Positions 49,020 to 59,571 of a stretch of DNA of 64,000 nt are shown here, piece after piece (the stretch's first letter is position 1; each line of letters begins with the position of its first letter). Made by a program: the position numbers and the translations under genes. Source of the DNA: Jacaranda mimosifolia (taxonomy: Eukaryota; Streptophyta; Magnoliopsida; Lamiales; Bignoniaceae); assembly GCA_018894105.1 (NCBI GenBank), contig CM032128.1, positions 12,939,001-13,003,000 of the forward strand, given 5' to 3'. Under the pieces are notes generated by a model, which was not told where the DNA came from, did not search any database, and worked only from the letters and a program-made list of their open reading frames with translations.

Positions 49020-50451
49020 GATTGTTTTGCATAGATAGCTAGTGGATTAAGCTCGATCCCACCACATGATGATGAGTTGGAATTTAGCGAAGGATCACCT
49101 GGCACGCCCGACATTGATGTATCTGACGGATCTGATGATGTATTATTCATCGCATATATATTGTTGCCTAGTCTATATATTGATAGAATGCCATGCAACA
49201 CATCTATGCTCCATGGGGTGGATTGGGTTGGCGAGATAATGAATAGCCATCCTGAGCGATTCTACGATAACCTATGCATGACGAAGCCCATATTCCTAAT
49301 GTTGGTCCATGCATTAACCAGTTGTGGGCTCTTACCTCAAACGCAACAGTGTCGGGTTTCACCTACTGAGGAGCTTACAATGTTTATGCAGACAGTTGGT
49401 GGACATTAGAGACAAAGGAATACCATGAAACGTTTCTAACACTCTTTGGAGAAGGTTAACCGCCATGTACGTCATGTAATTATGGTGCTTAATATGTTAG
49501 CACCTGAACTCATAACTCCACCAAATTTTAATGAGGTGCCAAATCAGATTAACTCGAATCCCGACTTTTTCCTGTATTTTCAGGTATAGAATATATATAT
49601 ATATAGGATAAACTCTTAGTATACTATCCATCCATTAATCCTTTGTACCTAAATTGCTCACATTTGATCCATAGGTGCGGTGGGGGCAATTGACGGCACA
49701 TTGATTGCCGTTTAGGTACCCGCTCACAAAAAAAATGCATATCATTCCCGAAAAGGGAACATCTCCCAAAATATCCTCACCATAGCTGACTTTGACCAAA
49801 TGTTTACATATGTGTACATGGGTTGGGAGGGAATGATGCAAGGGTATTGTTGAATGCAATCCAAAATGACCCTGCCTTTCCATTCCCTCCACCAAGTATC
49901 ATGGTTTGATTGTAATAACGATATATATTCGTATATATGTGTCGTACAAAATATATATTCATTAACTACTGCCTAGACAACATTGATGCATTATTTCTCA
50001 TATAGGGAAATATTACCCTATCGATGCAGGCTTCATGAACTATATGTGTTTCTTATCCCCATATAGACAGTCCCGGTATCACCTTCAACGGTTCGATGGT
50101 ACCCCCATATATCGTGGGCCAAGGGATCTATTCAACCATCGATACGCTCGACTAAGGAACACTATAGAACATACGTTCGGGATCCTTAAGAAGCGATTCC
50201 CAATTTTAACTTGGGGTATACCGAGCTATACAATCGCTCTGCAGACCGATATTGTCATCGCATGTTGTGCAGTGCATAACTTCATTCGTAAGTATAATTG
50301 GGATGACAACATTTTTGTGACCCCAAATCCCAAACTTGACCCCAATAGGGAGACCTTCTACTACCGTGGTCACCCGAGCCAGCAGGAGATACAAGCACAG
50401 TTTGAATTTTGGGATGGTCTAGCACAATGGCTGTGGGTCGAGAGTCATTAA
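49020..50451 (+). pseudogene. PIF/Harbinger transposase (DDE_Tnp_4 type)
   Basis: Three apparent exons. Exon 1 (to about 49584) reads FYDNLCMTKPIFLMLVHAL, SPTEELTMFMQTVGGH, then APELITPPNF.EVP and NPDFFLYFQ. Exon 2 (about 49677-49900) reads VGAIDGTLIAV, AYHSRKGNISQNIL, DFDQMFTYVYMGWEG. Exon 3 (50007-50451) reads GKYYPIDAGFMN, FLSPYRQSRYH, ARLRNTIEHTFGILKKRFPIL and IACCAVHNFI. The catalytic triad is present: Asp at 49692-49694 (AIDGT), Asp at 50023-50025 (IDAGF) and Glu at 50167-50169 (IEHTFG). In-frame stops at about 49407, 49434 and in exon 2 (after LIAV), plus a frameshift near 49850, break it. It is the most complete transposase in the window. Confidence 0.9.
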
Positions 50452-50718
50452 TTAGTGTAGATTGAATTCTTAAATCCACAATATCATGCTGTATGTATAT
50501 TATTGCACCTCTACTGTTTTAGAACTACTTGTCATAGCTTAATAATTTTTACTAAACCTAATATTCGCTACATTATAATACCCGATGATTGAATATTATA
50601 TGTATCATCAGGTCACATGTAGTGATATCTTTGTCTTTGTCGAACTATAACATGAAAAAAATATTATTTTGTAATTTATGTAATGAGATGTTTGGTATGA
50701 TTTTGTTGAAGGATAAGT

Positions 50719-50862
50719 AGGTTCAAACCTCCAATGTGTGCATGCGGTGCCAGCCCCATGCGAGTCCTTATGGCCAGGACGGAGATGAGCTATCAACGTT
50801 ACTTTTTCAGATGCCCAACTGGCATTGAGCACCTACGCAGCTTCATATGGGGAGATAGTTGA
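50719..50862 (+). CDS. GRF-type zinc finger small ORF or exon
   Basis: From ATG 50734 the frame runs 42 codons to TGA 50860-50862: MCACGASPMRVLMARTE, then QRYFFRCP, HLRSFIWGD. The pattern C-x-C-G, Arg-Thr-x-x-S, R-Y-F-F-R-C-P and a final W-x-D is that of GRF zinc fingers, a small CHCC-type DNA/RNA-binding module found in plant transposon-associated proteins. The residues before the ATG (FKPP) also fit the family, so the true start may be upstream in an earlier exon. The segment between C-P and W-x-D is shortened and the last zinc ligand is not obvious. It lies 270 bp after the transposase stop on the same strand. Whether it is expressed is unknown. Confidence 0.6.
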   Translation, partial: RFKPPMCACGASPMRVLMARTEMSYQRYFFRCPTGIEHLRSFIWGDS

Positions 50863-51301
50863 GGTAGGGAGGCAACAAGGATGTATAGGTAGCATCGACC
50901 ATTCGGCGATGCCTCATCGCATGGTACTTATAGCACATCTACATCCACATGTGGTTCTCTTAGGGTTGCATCACCGAGTGGCCCTCCTTGGGATGAGCGT
51001 AGCTCTGTGTGCACAAATCAGCACACACCACTGCATTTGGCACACCCTACGGGGCCACTCTTGCTATTGCCCTTATGTGGTTGTTGTATTTGTATTTTGT
51101 TGCTTATGTTGCTGTTCTTACTAGCAATCTTATTTAAGATATTATATGTATGACCACTTACTCTAAGTGGAAACAAATAGGTCCATGTAGTAACAGAGCA
51201 CTTATAGTTGCTTTTTCATATTGTTCCCTAATGTAATCAAATTTATTATATATGTTAGTTTTTAATATTCATTACTACCGGATACGGTCCTCGTACCATA
51301 C

Positions 51302-51840
51302 AGGTACAGTCGGGGTGCATCGGTGGACAGTGCTAGCGCCAACAATGCAAATATAGGGGGACTCGATGTAGAGGAGCGCTTCGTGCATATGCTGCTGGAC
51401 ACTGACACAATTAACTCCTTGATCGATGAATGGTACGTACAGATATGCATGCTTGGCATAGCTAACAAACTTGGCCAGCACTTTCAGCGTCCATACATGA
51501 CTAATTTTGTAAGGGAGAAATTTAATGAGCTTAAGGAGTGCCACGACATAATGAAGGCGATCGTCGAGAATCTAAACGTCTTCTACAAGCCGTCAATTAG
51601 TGATATTTATGTGCCTATTGTTATGCGATCGAACCTCCAAGCGGTAAGGATACTGTGCACTGCTATCTTCAGCTTAATCCTTTGTACGATTATATGTGTT
51701 CTATAACCAATTTTGTTCTTTCATGTGTGCGTAGAGATACCGACTTGCAGACCGTTATTTGCTATATGCGGAGACTAGATACAATCTCCTATCTGAGATA
51801 TTTACACCGCATGAAAGACCACAATAAACTGGCAATCACC
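51302..51840 (+). pseudogene. Myb/SANT-like domain protein 2
   Basis: An open segment at 51302-51642 reads DVEERFVHMLLDTDTINSL, GQHFQRPYMTNFVREKFNEL and ECHDIMKAIVENLNVFY. It is compatible with the C-terminal half of a Myb/SANT-like domain ('...l.n+f..Lk...+...+l....GF...'). A plausible intron (51643 GTAAGG to 51735 TAG) joins SNLQA to RYRLADRYLLYAETRYNLLSEIF, the usual segment after the domain. A stop follows near 51826. Similarity is weaker than for the other two copies, so the family call is tentative. Confidence 0.45.
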
Positions 51841-52362
51841 CGGGCCAGCATGACAGATACGATGATCTATTATTAAATTAGCAGGAACACCATGCCATTA
51901 TATCAGGTTTAGGTGCATCACGTAGTTCTTTGTACTTGTAGGGGTCATCTAGGCCTGACATCCCACCTTCTTGTTCGACTCGAGTTAGAGCAGACATGCC
52001 CGCTGGCTTAGATGATGAATCGATAGGGGTTCGGGAGTTGGGCTTGTCATGTCATGGTCTGAGATTGTTTGACGAATTGGCATGAGACTATTGAGATGTT
52101 GTGGCTCGCCTCACACGAGCCAAGTGAGTACAGGTCGCACACCGAGCCGACCACCTACAACATCTTGAATTTACTGTAATCTGAATGTACTATTATTATG
52201 TATCGTATTGATTGTACCCTAAATGACTTTATGTACTATAGAATTCTAGTTGGTGTTGGTAATGAGTATTGTAAGTGATGAATGGACATACCATGTATGT
52301 TTTAAGTTTTATTGGTTGACATCTTTACATGTATCACGATATTAACATTACGACCATAGACT

Positions 52363-52990
52363 ATGCCAGGATTATCCAATGGGACACCATTGACTCGTAA
52401 TGTGCCTGTATATGGTATATTTCATGATCCCCACTGGAGGCCTCAGGAGGAGGCTATCATAATCACTTACTTAATGAATATTGTGCCCTCCCGTGACATC
52501 TCTAATAGGTAGGTCCTCGTAGATGAGTGCTCCCACATTGCATGCTGTCTGTTTAGGACGTTTGGGAGGGTGATGACAGTTGATGAAGTTAAGATCAAGA
52601 TTCAACAACTACGTGGTCGATACTATGCATTTTGGAGTACATGACTGTACTTGGGGTGCAGTACAATGCCGACATCATGGTGGTGTATGTTGACACACAT
52701 TGTTGGGTGCATATTGGGACTATAAGTTAAGATTACCATTTTTTTCATTTCAAATAATATACGATACATATATACACAGCTCATGTCACATATTGAAAAT
52801 TGTAATGTACCTCGCTTAGAAGACTATCAGGCAGAGCTATTTTCGTGTATTCGGAGAGCCCTTATACCTTCCGCTACGGTATATATTTACCAACGGTCGT
52901 GCAGCTGACCTATTTGATGGTGGGACAGAAGGAGATGCATCAGCACCCCCCACTGGCACCTAGGACATGTGGCAAGTTCCATAATTACAC
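52363..52990 (+). pseudogene. Myb/SANT-like domain protein 3
   Basis: From ATG 52363: HDPHWRPQEEAIIITYLMN, then ECSHIACCLFRTFGRVMTV, DEVKIKIQQLRGRYYAFW, and after a frameshift LGVQYNADIMVVYVDTHCW. This has the layout of a Myb/SANT-like domain (W...E..., V..KI..LR.RY..F, GV.Y......V..D...W). A later block, at about 52815-52960, reads EDYQAELFSCIREPLYLPL and IFTNGRAADLFDG, matching the usual downstream part and its small-residue tail. In-frame stops TAG (near 52508) and TGA (near 52639) and a frameshift near 52655 make it a pseudogene. Confidence 0.6.
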
Positions 52991-53194
52991 AGATACGTGA
53001 TGGCTCTACCTCAGAATGCATCCCCTTGATATCATGAGGTCTTTATTTATGTGTTATGTACTATTTGCAGACATACATAATATTATTAGAACACTCCTAT
53101 CTTTTAATTCTGTGTGCGATACGGACGAATGCTAAGTTAAAAAAGCTGGTGCTTGTATTTATTTTTTGTGTTCTTTCTAGCGGCATAAGACATG

Positions 53195-53525
53195 TTTCCT
53201 ACACTATACAAATACGACTTCCTTTTTAATCTAACACACTCAATCATAATATACAATCTTATATTGATAATATTAATAATAGTAATAATAATAACAATAA
53301 CATTAATAATAGTAATATAAATATTAATAATAACATTTACTAATTCTATTGCCTCTAATCATATACATGTATCGTAATTATTAATTTCCTCCACCCGGTA
53401 TTCAAGCACATTTCGATTTTAATTACAATTTTTTTTTGGCATTTCTGTCACATTTCTTTGTCCAAGTATCTATAAATACAACTTGATTTTCAATCTAACA
53501 CACCATATTGTACCGTATATACTGC
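53195..53525. repeat. diverged direct repeat
   Basis: The block at about 53199-53257 ('caaatacgacttcctttttaatctaacacac') recurs at about 53468-53518 ('taaatacaacttgattttcaatctaacacac') in the same orientation. They are separated by AT- and AAT-rich sequence. Confidence 0.6.
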
Positions 53526-53563
53526 GTAATAATAATAACACTAATAACAATTTAAAAAAAATC

Positions 53564-53623
<60 letters not shown>

Positions 53624-53659
53624 GTAATAGTAATAATATTAACAATAATAAAATGTCAC

Positions 53660-53703
<44 letters not shown>
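53564..53703. repeat. (AAT)n microsatellite, two blocks
   Basis: Near-pure trinucleotide tracts at 53564-53620 (imperfect to 53640) and 53661-53703. The poly-Ile and poly-Tyr/Leu frames across them are artefacts. Confidence 0.97.
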
Positions 53704-53704
<1 letters not shown>

Positions 53705-54567
53705 CAAAAAAAAAAAACAAAATTTCAACTAACAAACAAATCCATAAAATATTATAATACAACCCACTTAATCATTACATAAATCATTACAAACTTGCAA
53801 CATAATCATATCTCTTCACTACATATATATACATATATACATAGGGCTGTAAATGGATATTCGAAAATCATTTACCGTTCGCATCCGAATCCGTTTATAG
53901 GGCTATTATCCATATCCGTTTAAAGCGGATATTATCCGTATCCGATTAGTAGATATCTGACTATAAATGGATACGAATATGGTAAATGCCTATTCGATCC
54001 GTTTAATATCCGCTCCGAATACATATCCGTTGGATATATCCATTTATATATTCGATTATCCGTAATTTAATTAAATTCGTTATCCATATCCGATAAATAA
54101 TATTTAAAAAATTATTATATATAATATATTCTATTTTTATGTATTTTAATATATATATAAATAATATTTTAAAAAATTATCATATATAATATATTATTAT
54201 ACATAATAAATTATTTTTATTTATAGATTATGAAATTTCATGATCTATATATAAATGAATATATGTATAAATTAGTAATTAAAGAATTAATAAAAAAAAT
54301 TAGATAGTAATGATGATAATTAAATAATATTAAATCAAAACAATTTGAAAAATCAATATATAAATGATAAAATTAATTAATATAAAATTATTATTGCTTT
54401 ACTTTATAATTAATTTATATTGGTGTCATTTTATTAATACTAATTAATCATAAAGTGAATCAATAATTATATAAAAAAAACTAAATTAAAAATAATTAAC
54501 TTTTTAATTCTAAAATAAGATAGTAAAATACTAAAATTATTAACTAGCTAAGGGGACATTAAGATTT

Positions 54568-55290
54568 AAGAGGGTGTTTGGGTGAGCTTATAACCTTTTT
54601 AAAACATCTTATAAGATATTTGAGAGTTTATAAGGTATCAAAAAGTGTTTGGTAAATTTTTTTAAAAAGGAACTTATAAGCTCTTAAAATAAAATGTTAA
54701 GAGTTTATAAACTCTTTTTGTAAAAGTTAATTCTCAACTAATGTTAAGGATATTAACAAACTCCCTTAATTTTCAGCATATCAATTATAAAATTACTATT
54801 ATTAACACCTTATAGGCTCCAAATTTTATTTTATCTAAACACTTTAAGAAATAATTTTAAAAAAAGATCTAGCAACTTATAAGCTCCAAAAATATTTTAT
54901 AAAATACAGGAGCCTGTAAGACCTTTTAAATAAGTTTAGTCAAATACAGGAGCTTAGCTTATAAGATCTTTTAAATGAGTTTAGCCAAATACTCTCTGTA
55001 TTTGCCTAAACTTATTTAAAAGGTCTTATAGGCTCCTATATCTTATATAGAAGGTATTTGGCTAAACTCATTTAAAACGTCTTATAAACTAATCTCATGT
55101 ATGTTATATAAAAGGTATTTGACTAAACTTATTTAAAACGCCTTATAAACTCCTATATGTTATAAGATGCTTTTGGATCTCCTGCATCTTATAAAATATT
55201 TTTTGAACTTATAAGATGCTAGGTGTTTTTTAAAAAATAAGTTCACAAAGTATTTGGATAATAAGATCTTGGAGCTTATAATGTATTAGT
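54568..55290. repeat. nested palindromic 'cttataagctcc' repeat cluster
   Basis: A stretch made of many direct and inverted copies of 'cttataagctcc', 'cttataa(a/g)act' and 'tttagccaaata'. It starts 'agggtgtttgggtgagcttataa' near 54570 and ends with 'tttggataataagatc' near 55265. The beginning resembles plant hAT MITE ends. It is probably a separate element nested in the 53842-57513 element; exact limits are not clear. Confidence 0.5.
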
Positions 55291-56164
55291 AATGACAATT
55301 TTATAATTAATATGATTAAAATTAAAGGAGATTGTTAATATTTTAAAAATAAGTTAAGAACTCCTTACTTTTTTAAAAAGTGCTTATAAGTTTCTAACAT
55401 CTTATTTTAGGAATTTTATAAATTATTTTCTTAAAAAAATTAAGAAACACTGACATCTTAGAAAATATTTTAAGAAGTTTATAAACTCCACAAAAAACTT
55501 TTAAATATTTTAAAATATCTAACATATACATAAAATATAAGATGAACATATCATTTCATAATTTTATTTTGTAGATTTATACTATTATTAATTTAGAAAA
55601 CTAATAAAATTAATCTAAATATAAAACTTAAACTGTAAATTCTAAAATTTCACAACTTTATAAATGTTAAACCCCTAAATATTAATTATAGAGAATATTT
55701 TTATTGATTAACAATGTTATTTCTACATATTTAAAATTAGATGTCTATATTCAATAGTCATCGTAAAAACTAATTTTTTAAAATTATATTAAAATATAAT
55801 ATATAAAAATATTAAGTATCAAAATATAAATAAGAGTCATATATAATAAATTAATGAATAATTAAATTTTAAAATTAAAAAAATTAATTACTATAATTAT
55901 ATAAAAATTACCAAAATAAAATATAAAAAAAATGTCAAAAAGAAAATGTGACCAAATCACAATTCACTAAACCCTACCTCCCATTTATTTCAATTTCACT
56001 TCCCTCTTCTTCTTCACTCACTCACGCCGCCAACCTAAGTACTCTTTTCTTCCTCTCTTTCATTTTTTTATTTTTTTTATTTTTAAAGATCTGTATGCTT
56101 TACATTTCTCACCAGCAAAAGCACCGGCGAGATCCCGTCATGGAGGCTCTCTGGCCTCTATGAT

Positions 56165-56700
56165 GCCAAAGCCGAGAGCCAGCAAATTTGTTGGCTCTCA
56201 CGACGGGGCTGGCCTCCCGTTGCGAGAGTCAGCAGATTTACTTGCTGTCGGGGGAGGCGACGGGGCTGGCGTCATCGTCGGCCAACCCCGTCGTGTTTGC
56301 TGCTGCTAGCCACTTGTTAGTTAAAGGCAATTTTGTTTCTATCATTCCTGCAATTTCACTTTCATATGGGGGACCAAAGAATTAGTAGGAAGTAAATTTA
56401 TATCTAATTTTACAGCTGAAGTTGAATGCTTGGATGAATCTTGTTGCTCTTAATAGTTCACCTATAAGAGCGACCATCCCAATAGCTACATTTATATGCT
56501 TGCTTAACTTGCACATTTTGGATTCTCTACTTTCATCATTATGCATTTTACTTTGTATGTGGTGCAACTCATCGCCGAGAGCCAATAGATTTGTTGGCTC
56601 TCGGGGGAGGCGACGGGGCTGGTGTCCTCATCAGCTAGCCCCGTTGTATTTGCCTGGCCGCGACTAGTTGCGGCCAACAGTTGGTCACCGGCGACGGGGA
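56165..56700. repeat. GC-rich duplicated segment in the hAT-like element
   Basis: A block of about 90 bp, 'gagagtcagcagattt...gggggaggcgacggggctgg' at about 56222-56320, recurs at 56573-56665, and a half-copy precedes it at 56172-56207. The GC-rich composition stands out from the AT-rich element. It may be captured or amplified sequence; the coding sense is not convincing. Confidence 0.6.
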
Positions 56701-57839
56701 AGGCTAGTAACTGCTAGCCTCACCCCCCCACCCCCGACCATCTTATTTTTATTTTTTATTTATTTTTATCTCCCCCACCCCTTTTTTGTTTTTTATAATT
56801 AATGAATTATAGTAATGTTTTATTTAATTGTGCAGGTTTGAAATTTTGTATTTTTGAACATTGTAAAAGGTAAATTATTTTTGTGTTAAAATTATAATTA
56901 GATGAATTGTGATTATGAATTATGTAATCAATACTTTAAGTTATAATTATATGGATTATGCTTTTTGTTTATATATTGGTAAATATTCTTATATGCTTGA
57001 TTTTTTTTTTTTTAATTGTTCAACAGGTTTTGAATTGAATTATGTCGCATACTCCGGATCCTCAGCTCAAAGTGGTTCTACCCCATCTACTACAATTGCA
57101 ATGAACTTTTATTTTGTTTCTTTTGGATTGTTGTATTATGTATTGAAAATTATTATTTCCTTTGATTCTTAATGAGATTTGTATGCTTGTTTAATATTTT
57201 GAGTATGCTAATTTTATTGTTTGTTTGTTGTTTTTTTAGATTTTATTATGTTATTTTTATGATTATTTCTTTTAATGAAATTTATTAAAAAAAATGCATT
57301 TTATTATAAATTAACGAATTCGGATATTTATAAACGGATATTTGGAATAATTATAATCGGATACGGATATATTTGAATTCGGATAATATTCGGCGGATAC
57401 GAATCCGGATGTTATAAAAAAAATATCCATCGGATACGGATACGAAAAAACTTAAACGGATACGGATAAGAATACAGTCTATTCAATCCGTTTAATATTT
57501 GTGTATAGCCCTATATACACAACATTTTTTATTATAATCCTTACAATTAAAAAAATTCTTTAATATCAAATATCACCCCCAAATACCAACACAAAAACAA
57601 TGATTTGACATTTACAGTAAAAAATGCATCCTATAAAACATAACCAAATATATCAAAACTCCCCAAACTCCATTTTTTACTATTCTTAAAAATATAACCA
57701 AACATCAATCACATTCCCCAACCTTCATTTCACATTCTCCCAAAATTCTTTTATTATTCATTCTTCCAAAACACAAAATAAATACATAATAAAATCAAAC
57801 ATAAAACATATCCAAACATTGCCTTTTATATTAACAAAA

Positions 57840-58229
57840 AGTTATTTGCTTATTTATCATATCAAAATATGTATGTATAAATATATGTCTAATTTAAAAA
57901 GTGTTTTAGTAAAATATTCTGCGCTATTTTTATTTTCTTAATTTTTTTATTGATTTATTTTAAATTTTACCATTTTATAAATTTTTGTATAATTTGCAAA
58001 TTTAGAGCCAGCAGTTCTTTATATTCTACAACTTATTTCTTCAAGTATAATATTTTTAATTGAAATATTCATATTATTTTATTTCATTACTAATACATTT
58101 TCCTTCATTAAATGATAAAAATAATTGCAATTTCATGTTTTAATCACATGAAGTAAAATAAATATTATTATAAAATAAATTATTCAATCATATAATTATT
58201 TTCGGTGCATCACACTAGGCACATGCTAG
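57840..58229 (+). mobile_element. Helitron-like element 3' portion, inverted relative of copy D
   Basis: The 3' end is CTAG at 58226-58229 followed by T. A GTGC(10)GCAC hairpin lies at 58205-58222, just before it. The last 230 bp match the reverse complement of 17552-17784. The left limit is not determined. Confidence 0.6.
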
Positions 58230-58339
58230 TATAAGTTATTGAAAAATGTGTTTTGAGAGTAAAAATAAAAATATATTAGATAAAAATATTAATAAAGTGA
58301 TATATTTTAATTTTTAAATTATAAAAAAAATATGAAAAT

Positions 58340-58375
58340 AGAATTAAAAAATGAAACCAAATGAGCCTTACTTTT
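58340..58375. mobile_element. possible eroded Tourist-like MITE end
   Basis: 'gaaaccaaatgagcc' followed by TTA is the reverse complement of a TAA-GGCTCATTTGGTTTC Tourist-like terminus. The opposite end is not visible. Confidence 0.35.
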
Positions 58376-58588
58376 CAATATAATTAGATACAAGATCATT
58401 TCGATCCTTATAAGATGAATTTGATGGTTGAAGGATCATTTACCCTTCAGCCAAGCGATATATTCCCAACCCCGCCACTCCTCTTTTATTTCATCATCTT
58501 CTCCAAATCCGGCCTCAACACCCAGCAAATTTTTGTGTGCGGGTAGAATAGGAATACACCTACTAAGTGGCGAGGGTTTGGAAATAAT

Positions 58589-59273
58589 TAGAATTGTTAA
58601 TAAGTTGGATTTGGATCGAATCAATCATATTAAAATTCAAATTCAATTATTAAAATTCATATTCGTCTTCAACTCAATATCCCATGAGATATTTGTTAGT
58701 CAGTATTATATTCGAATTCGATGGATATATGAAATCTGATAAAAAAATTCGACTCGATTTAATATTTTTTCTTCCCATTTTGGATTGTATAAAAAAAATT
58801 ATATTTATAAAGTAAATTTACGTCATATTTGAAATTTAATAATTTTTTATTATATATTAATCCAAAAATTAAATATTTAAATACTAAATCTCTATTTCAC
58901 ATTATATTAATACATAGATAAACTATTATATATTATTATATTTGATATTTTATCAATATTCTTCTTATTTTTTAGACTAAAGGTTCAATATTGATAACAT
59001 AATATAAATGTTAATATAGATATTATCTCAATGTAATATATAAATTTTATTTTAAAATTTTTATTAATATTATATATAAGAGTATTAATTTAATAAAAAA
59101 ATATTAAAGTTTGAATTCAGATATTTAATGGATTGGATTGCTTGGTATTTGATCCATATATTTCAGATTATGAATATTTATAATTTGATATGATCCATTA
59201 GATATTTTAATCGGATAAAAATTCTAAAATTTAGATTGAATTCAGGTTAAAATTCGATCCATTGACAACCATA
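58589..59273 (+). mobile_element. 685-bp hAT-like MITE, copy 1
   Basis: Exact 8-bp target duplication GAAATAAT at 58581-58588 and 59274-59281. The imperfect ends are TAGAATTGTTAATAAGTTGG and, on the other strand, TATGGTTGTCAATGGATCG. The AT-rich interior is collinear, inverted, with 62871-63562. It ends about 165 bp upstream of the TATA box of the host gene at 59572. Confidence 0.88.
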
Positions 59274-59436
59274 GAAATAATAAAATCAATCAGGTTATTA
59301 TGGTCTTTTGACTGCTTACCAAGCCCAAACAATGGATCACCAGGCCTGGTCAAATTTCCATTCCCAACTATTTGATAATGTTGGGTTCAATTGTCATGGG
59401 CTCTCACGAGCAAAAAACGACCTCTCAATATAAAAA

Positions 59437-59445
59437 TATATAAAA
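59437..59445 (+). promoter_or_regulatory. TATA box of the methyltransferase-like gene
   Basis: TATATAAAA, about 127 bp upstream of the downstream CDS's ATG. A transcription start near 59468 would give a roughly 100-base 5' UTR, normal for a plant gene. Inferred from sequence and spacing. Confidence 0.55.
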
Positions 59446-59571
59446 CCCTGTCAGCTGCGTAGTTCGGAAGTAGGAACCTGCTCCGCCCTGCGGATTCTCT
59501 TACCTTCCAGGGAATAGGATTTTAGCACTGCTGCTCGGCTTCTTCAACTGTGGACATCAAGAAATTGCACT

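Larger units (their letters stand above)
53842..57513 (+). mobile_element. hAT-like element, 3.7 kb, probably non-autonomous
   Basis: Ends TAGGGCTGTAAATGGATATTC on the left and TAGGGCTATACACAAATATTA on the right (other strand). It is flanked by 8-bp near-duplicates TATATACA (53834-53841) and TATACACA (57514-57521), 7 of 8 matching. Dense subterminal repeats of 'atatccg' / 'cggata' type fill the first 230 and last 220 bp, a classic hAT feature. No complete transposase is visible. A single exon-like stretch near 57027-57110 (after a TTCAACAG splice-like site) reads SGSSAQSGSTPST, which could be the start of a deleted transposase. Confidence 0.85.

Noticed and set aside
53483..53782. Reading frames with poly-Ile, poly-Asn or poly-Leu/Tyr
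   Set aside because: Direct translation of (AAT)n microsatellites.
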